Positions 15,453 to 30,000 of a DNA stretch of 64,000 nucleotides are shown here, one piece after another. The notes below the pieces were generated by a model. The model was not told where the DNA came from. It saw nothing but the letters and a program-made list of their open reading frames with translations, and did no database searches. Source of the DNA: Beaufortia kweichowensis (taxonomy: Eukaryota > Chordata > Actinopteri > Cypriniformes > Gastromyzontidae); the NCBI GenBank assembly GCA_019155185.1, contig CM032801.1, forward strand, positions 5,013,351 through 5,077,350, written 5' to 3'. Position 1 is the first letter of the stretch. Each line of letters opens with the position of its first letter. Made by a program: the position numbers and the translations under genes.

Positions 15453-16586
15453 CTTCAGGTGCGATTCCTCATTACCTGCGGGAAACCACAAGAGCACAAT
15501 CACACCTGCCCATGATGACACCAAAGAAAACGACAGCTCCAGCAGCCCACATCATCCCACCACCATCAGAGATTAAAGTAGCCCAACAACACATTATTTA
15601 CCAGTATGTTTTATGCCTGCATGCGTTATTCCAGTGCATCCACGCGCGGAGGTTAAACGACACACAATTCATTTTCCAAATCTTGGATTATCTGCAGATT
15701 ACAAATGCAGTGCTGTTGTTTGATGGGATTGAATGCAATCATGGGCTATTTCTAAAATTGGTGGGCGGTTAAGGACAATCAGATATATGATTTATTAAAT
15801 CTGGCTGAAGTTGGTCAGATCAAGAGAGACGCGCTGGTTGCGCGACGCAAATTAACCACAGAAACGTAAAGTATTGTTATCGTGCAATACTTTTATGAAT
15901 CGAGTGGTACATGTTTTCGTTATCTGCCCAACAACTAAAGCGTTTTCTGGCTATTTAACTATAGTTTCATCGTTAAAATACCTTACGCACGAGTATTTTT
16001 TTCACACTCCGGAGCACTAGACTCGGTGTTGGAGTTAAAGAAGGGCTTTTTTCTCATTCCTAAATATCAATCACAGATTGTGACGTTTGGTATGCTGTAC
16101 CGTAGTGGTTTAAGAGGGCTGGTAACCAAACGGTACCTCTACAGTCATCTATGATTTCTATCTCTTTCGTATTACGGATCAGGAATTCCAAAACTGGTAA
16201 AAAAAATAGATTTCCTATCGCCAAAAGCATAATGCCCTACATCACAAAGCTTATAGTCATAATTCATTTGTAATGTCTAATCATGCTTTTCTAATCTATA
16301 TGTGACTGCAGGATTAAAATCCCAAACACATTTAACTCGTTTGGTTGGAGAGGAAAAGTTCTCTCTTGGGTTCGTGTCTACTGTAAAAAGTCAAAATGTA
16401 ATGCCCTGTGTGATTTATATCATAAAACTATAGCAACCCAAACTATGCAAAACTCTTTTTCAAATATTATAGGTTGTCTAACAAAACATTTACACGGTTT
16501 GGACATTTGGGTGTAGACACTTTGCGCAGCCTTTGCGCTGGAGATTTTCATGAATAGAAGATACACAGATATAAAGTGTATCTTAC

Positions 16587-17150
16587 CTTCCTCTGTGCTG
16601 GCTCAGCCTGCTCACAGTGAGTAGATAAATACTTAAATCCTTTTCAGAAAAACGATCAAACTGGACTTTCAGTAGTGCACTGGAGTTCCGGGTGCTTGTT
16701 TAATTCCTTTGCGTGTTTCTCATCCAGAAAACGAGCACAAAACCCCACCACATTCTCACAGGCAACTTCAGCTGATGTGAAACTCTCGGGAAAGCCAACA
16801 CACATCCACGCATCCAAAGGGGTCTTCGTGAAAACCGGCAGTCCGATGCGATCTGATCTCTCAGGTCTGAACTGTTCTCCTGTGATGCTCTCCGATCGGA
16901 GGCGCGTTCGTCGATGGGGAGCTCGCGCGTCTTTACGCGCTGCCGGTGGAGATGCGCGCACAGATCTGGTGATGGTCCGATACCTACGGTCTATAGTCCG
17001 CGGATGGATGAGCGTGTGATCTCTGCACGGGTTTCTGGAGGGTCTCTCTCCTGTTCTGACTTGGTAATGAGTGGGTTTATGAGAAGGGTCCGGGGTCTGA
17101 ACTGAATAAACTCTGCGCTTTTTCCAATAGTATTTTGGTGGATCTCCAGC
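16587..17150 (-). other. mdga1: Probable mdga1 non-coding first exon (5' leader)
   Basis: A minus-strand donor (GAAG followed by GTAAGA) sits at 16586/16587 and would join to the acceptor at 15476/15475. The DNA upstream of it, especially 16800-17050, is rich in CpG and GC relative to its surroundings, as expected for the first exon and promoter of a neuronal gene. The transcription start is not determined; 17150 is an approximate limit. A small upstream open frame with a true ATG at 16805 and stop at 16656 (49 codons) lies within the exon. A longer frame across 16656-17153 has no ATG at its beginning and I do not call it a protein. Confidence 0.55.
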
Positions 17151-17240
17151 CAATTAAAGCATGGCAGCTGCGCACGGAGGGCTCGCCCTGAATCCCGGAG
17201 GACCAATTAAATAAGAAAGAAAATCACAATGTCTCTGCCA
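16800..17240 (-). promoter_or_regulatory. mdga1: Likely mdga1 CpG-rich promoter region
   Basis: CpG-dense sequence (words such as CGATCGGAGGCGCGTTCG and GCTCGCGCG on the plus strand) is confined to about 300 bp in an otherwise AT-rich area. Two ATTGG (inverted CCAAT) boxes in minus orientation lie near 17130 and 17150 and another near 17205. No convincing TATA box was found. Confidence 0.5.
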
Positions 17241-18734
17241 CCCCTCCTCTAAATTCCACTCTCTCTCTCTCCTCCTCTGCCTTTCTACTTCATCTCCCTT
17301 CCATCAGTTTCTCACACTCTGTCGTCACTGAAGGTGCAGTGATCTGATGACCGCTAGGCGGAGTGTTTGAGCTAATTATAATTCAAGCGAGAGCTCAGCA
17401 TCACCTGTGACCCTGTTCATGATAAGCAAACAAATCTTGTATGAGGTCGTGAATCCAAGAGCTGAATAAGACATACACATATTACCTCAAGACGACATAA
17501 CATTCAAGACACTTGAGTGTGCTTTCTCTGGAGCAAAATATCAGATCACAGATGGATCACATTTCAACCTAAAATCAAGAGAAAAAAGAAATTGTATTTT
17601 GCATAATAGAAATGAAGAACATTTTACAGATCATTAAAATGTTTTGCATTATGACATGATTATTATGAAAAATTAAGCACATCCCAGCATAATTATTTTA
17701 TGAAAGGGTTTTTTTGGATGATATTGACCACTGTTCAGTACTTAAAGGTTTTAGCCGTGAATATCGCTCTCATGCAACACCCTCATAATTTAGGCAACCA
17801 GGCTGTGCTTTTACTATTGTCGCCAATTTAACATCTTTTATTTCCTATTAGACATGTGTGAACTACATGGTTAAAAGTGAAGTTATAATTTACATATTTT
17901 CATCTGCATTTTGGAGCTTTAACAGTTTAGGTCCCATTTAAGTATATAAAGTGACATTTTTATATTAAAAATGTTTTTAAAGCTGCAATAAGTAACCACT
18001 CTATCACAGACAAGATCATTATTACTTTTGGCCGTTTTCTTGAACAGAAAGACTGTACACTTTCACGGATCATCTGCTTTAAAACAATAGCATAAAGATG
18101 CTCTGAAAATGATAAAACTAAAAAAATTTATTAATGCCACAAATTTTCTTTTATTGCATGGGGTAAAGAACAGGTAAACACAGTGTCTGCTCGTATTGCT
18201 AAAAGCAGCAAATACGCTTAAAGAGGAAGTGCACTGTCAAAGAAAATGGCAGCCGGTTTTAATCCCACCCACATCTCGCTTCCCGTGTTGGGAAACAGCC
18301 GGCCCTGCTTGCCCCAGACTGTGAAGTGAACATCATGCTTTTTTATTCATCACAGTAAATGTGTCTGAAAGGCTGGCATAGCCCGACTGGCGACTGACAT
18401 GCCCGCTGTGCCCCTGAGGTCTGTCCTCTATTGCCCAGGGCCAGTGGATGGCACATAAGCTGAACTTGGACTCACTGTAATCCAGAGAAATATGCAGGCC
18501 AAATAAGTGTGTGAACCAGGGGAACGCTGTCAGCGAGCATGTGTCAGCGTGTGGGAGTATGTCAGCTCTTACAGAATCCTTATGTAGTAGCCACAAATGA
18601 GCATGCTTCTCACGAGACACTCATTAATATTACAGTTACCACACGATCTGTAACACTACCAAGTTATTTGAGGGAAGCTAACTAAAATACTTCAGTTGTT
18701 TCTTCTTTATAACCATTAAAGACTTGAAATAAAA

Positions 18735-18805
18735 ATTCTGTATTCATTTACTCACCCTCATGTTGTTTCAAATCCACGTGATATTCTTCTGTAAACACAA
18801 AAGAA
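18735..18805. mobile_element. Fragment of the cyprinid-type palindromic MITE
   Basis: The words TTTACTCACCCTCATGTTGT and TTCTTCTGTAAACACAAAAG match the left arm of the family seen at 12371 and 35300. No partner arm was found, so it is truncated. Confidence 0.55.
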
Positions 18806-21005
18806 AAATTCTACAATCATTATATATATTTTTTATACAAATGATTATTTGGAATGTTTGTCCAAATAATAAAGATAGATGGTGCATTAAAGTGCCAACT
18901 TACATAAAAGCATACAAAACTAAGTCTATATTTTATATAATATATTTTATAATGTAACAAAAGCACCAGGTTGAAAGTCAGCACTGTAAATTACTGCTTA
19001 GAAATTTGGCCTAAAGTATGCGGCCTTTAGCCAAAGCGCAAATGCTGGACTTATTTAACCGAAGGAAGGTTTAGAAAGTTGGCCAGATGTTAAAACAGAG
19101 CAAGACAAAGGCGACAGACATCTTGTTCACTTTGCAAGTAAAATTAGCAAGGAGCCAGGGAAGGTGGCATGAAATGACCAGTCACAATTAGGTTTTTCAC
19201 ACATAGTGTGGACAGTGATTTAACTGCTAAAATAAAAAAGTATATCAAATTTCATTTAATAAAATATGGAAAGGATAAAACTTTACCACAAAAGCATCAT
19301 GCAAGTAAATAAAATATAGACTTTTACGCTAGAAGACAAGAAGAGGAAATCCAAGTTGTTTGTCGATTCGGGTCATTTTCTCTTTGTTACGGAGTCAATT
19401 CGTCAGCCTTCAGCATCGGACTCGTTCCCAGCACCTACACGTTCAGCTTCCCCGGACTTTTGACACTACAATTCCCATAATGCACTGCACATCACCCGCA
19501 CAAACCCTGTCTGTTTCACTGTGCATTGTCGTGTGTTGTTGTTTCTTGGATGTTACCATTTGTAAGCCTGATGTTATTTCTCCAAGGATGATTCTGTTTG
19601 AAGTTCTTTGTGTTTCCATGGATGTATAATCAGTTTTGGAACTCTGTCAAGTAAAGGATTACTTTAATCTATTCTGCTGTATCTCTCAAATATCATTTGC
19701 AGTCACAAATGTATTTCTAAGTGTCATGTCACGATCAGCAATGCAACAAATACAACATTTGCCATTAATGATGTCAAAAGAGAAACATTATCAAAAGAAA
19801 AGCTGAAATTTCAGTCTGTTTCTTACACATGTTATTTCATGGGTTTTAAAGACTTTTTGATAGAAAATATTTGAGGCTTTAAAGTATTTATATATATCAT
19901 TGCCCACTTTTAGTGTAACGCAAAGAGCAACTGAAATATCCTGCCTGAAATATAAAACAGGGTAGGAATGTCAAGAATTTTTTATTTTTACTTTAAAGAG
20001 AATAAAAATGTTACTTCCAAAACAAGTCAATTTTAGTTTGATATGCTATGACTGTGGTTGTGAAAAACCATTAAAACTTTCAACCAGACTGACTCGGCAA
20101 CATTTGAGATCTGTTTGTCAAACCAAATGGAAGACATGGGGAAGTTTTATTATCAGTAATAATAATTCTCGTTTGGTGATGTTAGGGGTACACAGCGTAC
20201 TATCTGAGACAACTTTACAGTCAGATCTGATGTGGTCTCATCAGGTCTGATCAAGTCTGGTCGTCTTCTCTCATACGTGTGTTTCAGACTCCAGCTGAGG
20301 CACGTCAGCCGCCTCCGCGGGGGCCATTATTCAGAAGGGTAATTGGCACAGCGAGGCACAGAGATGCCCTTGGGAGCCAACAATTCATAACCCCTTCAAA
20401 GCCAATATCCGATACCAGAAAATACGCTGAGACAAGAAACGGGTTTGTGAGAAGAGAGAGCGAGAGGGAGGGAGATGGACTGCTTCATCACAGAGAGAAG
20501 TAATGGGTGTGTATTGATTGCTCTCAGCCGAGACTCCGATTTCATGTTTAAAACAACACTGATCCTCATTAGGTGGGGGGGAGTTCAGAGACACAAACAC
20601 GACTATCAGCTATCAGTTCCAAGGACACACAAGTGCAGAGAAAGGAGGAGGAAAAATGAGAAGCGCAGGGGGAAACATGAGCAGAGAGGAGAAAATCAAA
20701 AAAGGAATGGACTGTTTCACTTCTTAAAGGAGAATCAGATTTACTTTGATCTGTGAGGTAATGCGGTATAAAAACATACTGGAAGTTTCACAACTCAAAA
20801 CCTGTTCGATGTAAACTTAGTAAAGGGAAGGAAGATACAATTATTCCAAGAAACAAAAACAAAATGGAGTGAAAAGTGAAAAGGCATCACATACCTCTGT
20901 GTATCCTTCTGAGAGATCCTGCTATTTACCTCGAGCGGCTGAAGGTATTCAAGGTTGTGCTCAATAACAACCCACAGCAAAGTGCCAAGTCTCAGGGAAA
21001 GAGGT

Positions 21006-21244
<239 letters not shown>

Positions 21245-21308
21245 CTGCTTTAAAATCTCATAGGTTTAAAAATCCATAAGTACTGCACCAAACACCCACT
21301 AATTTCAG

Positions 21309-21332
21309 TATATATATATATATATATATATA
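21309..21332. repeat. Short (AT)n microsatellite
   Basis: About twelve TA units immediately downstream of the GA/GAGAA array. Confidence 0.9.
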
Positions 21333-24307
21333 CTTTTTTATTGTTCTTCTCATTAACAAGCATTCATTTGGTAGCTGAGTATTGATCCACAGAGCCTTGA
21401 AAGATCTAATAACAAAACTCTGCAGTGCTCCTGAGATACTTCAGAATAAAACCACACAAACACACACACGCAAACTGCAGTAAGATTTTAGGTCTTCAGC
21501 TTTAGGGGGTAAATCTACACACTTAAAATCACACACACGCCCTCTGTCTCCCAAACCTGATATAAGATGATATTACATAATCCAACTGGATCTATTTGGC
21601 AGTAAAAAATGGTTCTTGAAAAAAAATCCAGACGACAAAGTGAGAGAAATTTTGCCAAGTCTACTCACAAATCAATTATTTAAGCAACTACTGGTGTTTG
21701 TAAATACTGTTAAAACAAGGTAAACATATGAAAACTGCATAAGATACAAAACTGTTGGTAATACTTTTACTATTACTACACACATTAGCTAACCATTTGA
21801 TTTAAAAAAGGCTGAACCAACCTTTGATTTAAAAAAGCTATTAGTAAATGTTGAAATTAACATAAACTGAGAACATTGTTAGTTTATGTTACTTAATACA
21901 TTAACTAACATTAACAAATACAACTTTATTGTAAAGTATTACCAAAACATTTGTCAGAGAATAAATCTTGAACAAAGTTTATTTTTCTAAGTGTTTTTTG
22001 CTTAGTTTAGAGCTGAATAGCTAAATACAAATAAAATAAGTTTTCCTTTTTCACATTTGAAAAATTTATGCATGTTTTGAATGCAATTTTAATGTGAAAT
22101 AACATCACCTCACAAACAAACACACACACTTCTTATCTTTCCTTATACAAACTCTTGTTCTCCTAGTGTGCACCCCGGCCATCTCTTTGTGTGCATCTCT
22201 GATAAGAGACGGCCACTCTTCAACATCACAGGTTATAGATCCACCTTCAGAGATAATGTCTGTGTTTCTAACAGCACATCACAGCACAAGCCCTCCTGCC
22301 AGACACCTATCTCACTGATCCAAGAGCTGATGAGGAGAACAAACAGGATGAGACTGGCTAAGGCTATGGTCCTGTTAAGATGCTTACAGTGGATAGACAC
22401 ACCTGTTTGAAAGAGTTGAGCTTTTGAACCTTAATGTGTCAGGAATCAGAAATGTTTTTATGTGTATCTCACTGCACGTGTTGTGCTAAACCTCACATCT
22501 CGGCGTAAAGTCAACTGTGAGGACAACATTTTTTCTGTCTTAGTGTAAAGAACATGATGCATTTGAGACTACAGCAAGTTTAGGAAGAATACAAACAGAC
22601 ACACACGACACGTTCTTCCTTTCACAAAGCTAGATGGAGCGCAACCAAATGTAACTTAAGGGGTCTCGAGGCATGTTTTTGACAAGTCATCTTCAAAATG
22701 TGACGTTCATGGCACAAGACTGAGAAAACAGTGAGGCGTAACGCAATGGCCAAAGATGTTTCTCTGGCACATGTGTATAGACCAAGCAAGTCTGGATATG
22801 CCATTTGAACAACATAAAAATGACTTAAGCAAGAAGTCTCCAGGCTTTACCAAAGAACCCAGGAGAGCAAACGAGAGAGCTAAAACCACTGGGAATTACA
22901 GGTGTGTGTGTGTGTGTGCGTGTGTGGAAGAAGGTCAGCGTGCAGTGTGCTAATGAAGAACCCATCAAACTGTGTGTTTACACAGAGATTATTCATATGA
23001 GCACACGGTCAAACACAGGCCAGCCAGAGCCGAGAGGCAGTAAAGACACAGAGCACTTCAGATTAAGTTTGTAAAGCATTCTTTAAATGTCAGACAGTGA
23101 TCTATGCATTTCCCTCAACAAATTGGGATTAGTGGTTAATTATCTCAGTTTTCAAACAGGGATAGGCAACCACACATCAGAGACGAAAGACATGCAGACA
23201 ATATACTGAAACCACTTTCTTCGTACAGTCCCACTATGATCAAGTCTAATCTAATGCAGTGGAAATATATACTTTTAGTATGTGATGTTATTTTGCTGAG
23301 ACTTTAGCTTATATAAAACATAACCTTGTGACAATGCCTATTCAATCATCATGTAAACCAAATCGTTTTTTTCTGGAAATTGATGAACGCAAGCCAGAAA
23401 AATGATCATTTATAATAAATACATTTTCTGGCATCAATGCAAAAACAAGCAAAGATGAAAAATAAAACAGCAAAATTTATATTATAATAAGATAATAAAT
23501 AAATAATATAAAAATGAAAGATCTCAATTCATGAGACACATTTTAATCTATTTGAAAATATGCACACCTGCAACTGCACATCAGTTCAATTCAATATAAA
23601 CGAAGAAAGTTACATTTACATGTATTTATTTAGCAGATGAAAGTGATTTACATACAAGGCAGCATTAAATATACAAAGCTATATTTACAAGTAGACATTG
23701 CTCGGTAATCCTCAACAACCAAACTCAAACAACATCCCATAACAACTTGTCTCTTGACTCATTCATTCTATTAGTCTTGATCACTCGAGGTAAAGCAGTC
23801 TTGTCTAAATATACTTACAAAATACAGCAAAACAGCTGCAACTGCAGTCCTCATCTGCCCTATAGAAATATGTTTTATTGAAGTTCCAGCCGGCTTTCTC
23901 ATTGTTCCTCTGCCCACAGCCGAGCCATCAAGATTGCTCATTATATTTGAATGGAGACTATATAACTGACGACTTTTTATTGATGAATTGACTGCACAAA
24001 GGTTGTGAAGCTAATGGCATTTTCTCAACAGCAGACAGTCAATTAGCCTGCAGATGGTCTTAAAGACCAATTAACAGAATGAAGTACAATGAGCCTGCAC
24101 AGAAAACATTCTGCTGCATAAGACCGCTTTCTCTTTTACCTCTCTTATATTTAGGAAAAAGCACATACAATCTTTCAGGACATCATCGCATTTGCAAAGT
24201 TACCATGGCAGCGTTGGTAATGTCCGGGACCTTCCAGTGACCACACGCTGAAATTACTCATGAGGTGGATTATATGAAGGGCGTTAATAATTAATGTCAA
24301 AAGATGT

Positions 24308-24385
24308 TTAAAGGGATAGTTCACCCAAAAATTTAAATCATTTATTCATCCTCATGTCATTCAAAATCTCTGTAAATGTCTCTCA
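24308..24385. mobile_element. Truncated cyprinid-type MITE end
   Basis: AAAGGGATAGTTCACCCAAA followed by a TTATTCATCCTCATGTCATT word is the diagnostic terminus of the palindromic repeat. Homology stops at about 24385 and no opposite arm is seen. Confidence 0.7.
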
Positions 24386-24768
24386 CATAAACTCATTTAC
24401 TTAAACACATGATACTGAGGCTAAAGTGTTTGACAGGTGTCGTCTGTATCTCAGTGTAATGGAGGAAACGCTGCACACGGCAGGAGTTCACACGCGGTTA
24501 GTAGAGCAGCTCTTCCTGTGACACGCTACACACATGCTCAAACCCCCCACCACCCTTCATCTCTCTGTCTGACAGTGTTGCCGCACTAATGATGAGATCA
24601 CTCATGTCCCAGTGAAATAAAAAGAGAGCATCATACGGCTATTCTTAGAGAGGTTACGAGAGACAACGCTTTCCCAGACATTCTCTCACGAGACAGACAT
24701 GGCTGTGCTATGGCAAGCAAAAGAAATTTCAATTGCATATTTATCCTTGTCTGTTGGTTTGTCAGTCA

Positions 24769-24891
<123 letters not shown>

Positions 24892-27040
24892 CCGCAAACA
24901 GATAACCACTAACCACAGAAACTAACTAAAGGCTTCATGACTTTATGACCTGTAAGCAATCAGCCAGCAAACATCCACAACTTCACAAAAACCATCTAAC
25001 AATGTACATCTAGATCAAGCTTCTCTAGTTTTTAACACTTTTCTCCCAAAGAGAAATCAACTGTTCATGATCTCCTAAAGTCATTGACGTCATTGACTTC
25101 TGGGTGGTGTTTATTAAGACGATCTGCTGGCATTTTACTCAGACTGGAAGCTAAGGGAACACACACACAAACATAAGGTCATTTCTGCTCGGTCTCGCTA
25201 TCCTGCATTCAATCAAACTGAAGTTCTCCTGAGAGTGAGAGAGTAAAGGTGGTGGAGAGTGATTGACCCGCTCTTCTCACTGACATCACAACTTCTCAAT
25301 CTAGCACACACACGTTTACTTCGCCATCTTACTAAGACACTGTTTGTATATACAGTTTTTACTTTGTCTTTAATCTAAACTAACCCTACTGTACGCTTAC
25401 ATTCATGGAGAATATTTTTGCAGACAGTTTTGTATCTATCCATACATACATACATAGCAAGTGTCATTCATTCATCTATCAGCAAAACACTCCTCAGATA
25501 ATCACCATGTATAAAACATTAGGCTGATACCTGAACACACCATCTGAAGATCTTTATGTGATTCTCTGCACCTCATAGTTGTGAGAAAAAATCCAAGCTG
25601 CCTCCTCCTCCTGCATCTCTTCATCCAGAGCACACTGCTGACGGGCCTGAAATCAGAGCTAAAATCAATTCATATAAAGATCCAAACCAAACCTAAAGCA
25701 GTTACAACCATCCTGTTATCTTAAACACTACAGATGATATCCACACACAGAATAAGCCAATAATCTAATTGCCAACATAATGGCTTTCAATACAGCATAT
25801 TTCATATCACAATCACACCACGATGGAGCAAAAGGGTTGTTTACAATAAAACGAATTAACTGCACTTAGGAGAAGCCAACCGGTCTCCTCTACTTCATCT
25901 TTCACACTGTACTGCTGGGAGAAATGCAGGGGATGATCTGGAGAAGATTGAATTTAATTCAACTTTAAACTCAGACAGTTCAGACTATGATCAGATCTCA
26001 CATAACTGCTTGCCTAATGTGTGGAAGTTGGAGGAAAAGTGTTTGAAAAAAGATTTTTGGATGTAAACATTTTGCACAAAGATAGTGTTGTAAAGTTACA
26101 CTCTTTTTACACAAGCAATCAAGGTATGAGAAGTTGTTCTATTTTGTAAATTTGTATTGTATTTATTGTAAAGTCAAGGCACAATGTGAAACCATACAAA
26201 TATTTAAGCCTAATAATATGTACCAATGCAACTTTTATGAAGTAAAATCACTAAAAAAACATTTTTTACTATGTATACAATATATATTTGTGTGACATTA
26301 AAACTTTATTAATGTCACTTTGGGGTGAAAACACAATCGCTCTGCTATTCACCAGATTTCATTTCCAGCACAAAGATAACATTTCTTAATGACACATCAT
26401 GGCATCACGTTGCATCACAGATTCTCTCTCTCTCTACACACAGTCTGATTGCTAATTGCTGATATCTCCGATTACAGACACAGGATGCCGGCTAATGCTT
26501 GACAATATATTGAATAATCATTGTATATTCTTTGCGGCTGTAAAATAAGCAACATCCTTAATATTGAAAGAACTGAAAGAACACTCTGTAGCACATTTTT
26601 TAAAGTATATGTTATTTTACATTTAATATGTTTTTTCTATGCAACTAACCAGACAATGTTCGTAATGCCAATAAAAACTACTAATCTTAAAAGCAAGATC
26701 ACGTGGAGAGAGATAAAGAATAAAAACTGCAGGGAGCGTTTACAGATTTTTCAGCACATCTATGTGGTCGTAGTTGGTCGAACAACTACCTTAACCCTCC
26801 ACCAATCAGACGTGAGCGGGTTGGCGGAGCTCGTGTCCCTCAGGGCTGAGAATCACAGTCTCTCCATCAGTCTGCCATCATCAGATGAGTCTCTCAGTTT
26901 TCCTGCTGCTTCACTAGAAGCGGCTGATTGATATTCCAAAGCCGTTTGCTCCAAACACACCAAACACTAAAGCTCTCCATGACACTGGTGCCCTCTCAGC
27001 TCACGGACAACAGAAAGCAGATAGACACCGGAAAAGACCC

Positions 27041-27079
<39 letters not shown>
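27041..27079. repeat. Short (GA)n microsatellite
   Basis: About 19 GA units in intergenic DNA. Confidence 0.95.
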
Positions 27080-27080
<1 letters not shown>

Positions 27081-30000
27081 ACTTCCAAAGAAAACAATCT
27101 CCTCCACTTTGGTTTGTTTTAAGAGTTCAGGGGACAGAAAAATCAATAAAAGCCACCCAGACAAGAGGGGAAGAGAGAGACAGTAGAGAAGAGAGAGATG
27201 AAATTAAAATGTTCAAACTCTATTATTTCTGGTCATCATGAGAGAAGCAACACACACTCTTCTCTAGTCTACACACCTGATGTGACACCACTGCAGACAG
27301 ACACCGTTTCCTTTTGACACACAGTTAACTTTAAGCACCTGCTTTATTTTTAGTCCAGCGTTATGGACGTGATATTTTCAGTCAAAACTTCTCACAGAAT
27401 GCCTTTATTCCCAATATATTAAAGCATCTGTTTATATTTTACTAAACCCCTGTTGATAGAGTCAAAAATATCAGTCTGTGCATGAGTTGTCCATTTTAAA
27501 AAATGGGAATATACATAGACCTAATTAAAATCATTTATACTATGTATGCTAAGTGTGTACAGAATACTTACATTATTATGTGTCTGTGTAAGGCAACATA
27601 GTAGCGCTTTTGACATGATGTGACGCCAAAGAAACTGTTTATCGCGGGTCTGTTTTGAAGGATTCCTCACTGCGCATGCGCCAATACGTTGCCATCACGT
27701 GAACTTTTTCCACCTGCAGATACACTTGTCTGCGTGGAGAGAAAACGCATAGGTGTGCGTGGACCTAAACAGACTCTCCTTTAAATACTAGTTTCTATAG
27801 CTGAGCAAAGTATAGTTTATGTTTTTGTAAAGTACGAAAAATACACCCAATATCACTGACAACGCCAATTAGAATGCAGTAGGCCTATTGTCTTAAAAAT
27901 ACACGCAAAGTCCATTTATTGACAATGTCAGTGGATGGGTAATGATAGAAAACACATTCAATTTGTTTTTAATTGGTTAAAAGATAAAGTGTTTTAATAG
28001 CAGCCCATATCTACCCAAATACCAGTTTAATCTATTTGACATTAAGCATCAATAGTACTGCCAATACATTTAATGTTAACAAGATAATCAGAAAGATTGA
28101 TTTAATGGTATTGATCTGCAGTAAATTTACCAAGCAAACAGTCAAATATCTTGTGTTTACCCCATTGATCACATGTAAGACAGTTAACAGTGTTGAAATA
28201 AAGTGGTGTGACTTAAAGGATTACTGCATTTTATTATATTTAGTAAATAAATCTTAAATCTAAATGAACAGCAAATGTCATATTAAGTTTTATTAACTAA
28301 CCAGCAATACAAGTCATCGCCATATTCATCCAGTACTGAATCATAAGAACATTAAATAATCCTAACCAAGTATATCTTTAAATAAATCACCAATGAAATT
28401 ACATACTGCAGCGATAATAGGCGTAGTATGCTGTAACTAACATAACCTTGGTTTTTCATTGGTTCTGAGAGCGTAAATGATTAAAATTACAGTATAAAAC
28501 ATTAATATTACTGTAAATGACTGATCTCAGATTGCAAAGACACATGTCATTCAAGACCGTAATGCTAAAATAAACACCTTATGTGTGTAATCAAGTACTG
28601 TTCCTGAATCAGATCTGCAGACTGCAGCAGAGTCACGCCAGCACGTCTTAGATCATCCTGACATGACTTTTCTGTTTAAGCATCTATCACTCAGATTTGT
28701 TAGTCATTTATGCTCCTAGTTCATCGTCCCTCTCAGTAGTTCATCTTGATTTTTGTATTTTATTTTATTTTACTTTTTACAGCTTGCTTCACCAGTGCTT
28801 TCATCACTGATGTGTCATAAAAAATGTATTCCTTTAATTAGTTTCTGAGCTTGCACAGACAATCCAAATGTTTTCTCATCAGCCTGTGGTAAGAACAAGA
28901 GAGAGCTCAGATGATACAGAGAAACAGACTTTCTGTTCAAAGAAAGCTGTTTGGGTTTTTCACACTTCATTTTTGAGCTGCTCATAATACACTGAATGAG
29001 CACAAGGCTCCTCACGGTCCAGCGTTTCCCCCCTTACCTGCTGAGAGCTCAATCTGCTCCCACAAACAAAGAGAAAAATGGGCAAATGTTATAGAGTAGC
29101 TGCTGTCTTAAAGGAATAGAATCCAATTCTGTCATTACTCACATAAGAATTCAAACACAGTTCTAAAGCATTGGCTCTCAAATAGTGGACATGGACAGCA
29201 GGGAGCAGTGCTCAATGCAAATACTGATATGATTGAGCAGATTGGCATAGCAAAAGAAATTAGCTTATCATTTTGAAAAAAAGAGAGAGAATGCTTTTCA
29301 TTTTGTTGCTGTTGTCAAAGGACACAAAACATAATTGTGGTATTTTTGCACCATATGCACCAGACACTTGATAACATGGCTAAGGTTAAGACTTATATTT
29401 TCAGTTTTTATGTGTTAGACTGATTAAAAAACAACACTTGTGCTTTTTAAGGCTTTTACAGAATTGCCATGTTTCCTTTTTAGCAATAAAATTTTCCTTT
29501 TTAGTATGAATCCTTGAATGCAAGAAAATATTTGTTTATTTGTGTATGACAGCATCAGGCTGCCAATCCATTAGCAATATTAAATTTGGTTTCTAGTGAA
29601 AAGTTACTTGTTTGTCTACATTGCGTATTAAATATTTAATTTAAAATAAAAAGAAACCCCTGTTTTCTTGTGATATGACTTTGTAAAACAGGTAAAATGT
29701 CACTGTTAGACTGAAAAATAATTCCTTTAAAAGTGCCGGGAACAGAATAACACAGACTGCAAAACAGAATTAAAAAAGAGGAGAGAGGTCACTTTCAACA
29801 CTAAAAGCCTGAGATTGAACGCTCATTTAAACCTCTGAGTGGTTAATGTGTGTATTAACACGGGATGTAATTTCAGTTCAACTATTAACGCAAATCACAT
29901 CAGACTCTCTCATCCTCCACCCAGATATCTGACTAATATGACAGTAAATAACAATGCACACTTCTGACTGTCTTAATTTGATTAGAAAAACATCTTCATG

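Noticed and set aside
15311..15772. 153-codon plus-strand frame
   Set aside because: It lies opposite the mdga1 signal-peptide exon and crosses its splice sites; no similarity to a protein I know.
16656..17153. 165-codon minus-strand frame upstream of mdga1
   Set aside because: It begins at a TTG rather than ATG, is GC-composition driven and lies in the inferred non-coding leader; only the small ATG-led part is mentioned as an upstream frame.
26521..26931. 136-codon plus-strand frame
   Set aside because: Low-complexity, starts with a non-ATG codon, no domain and no splice support.
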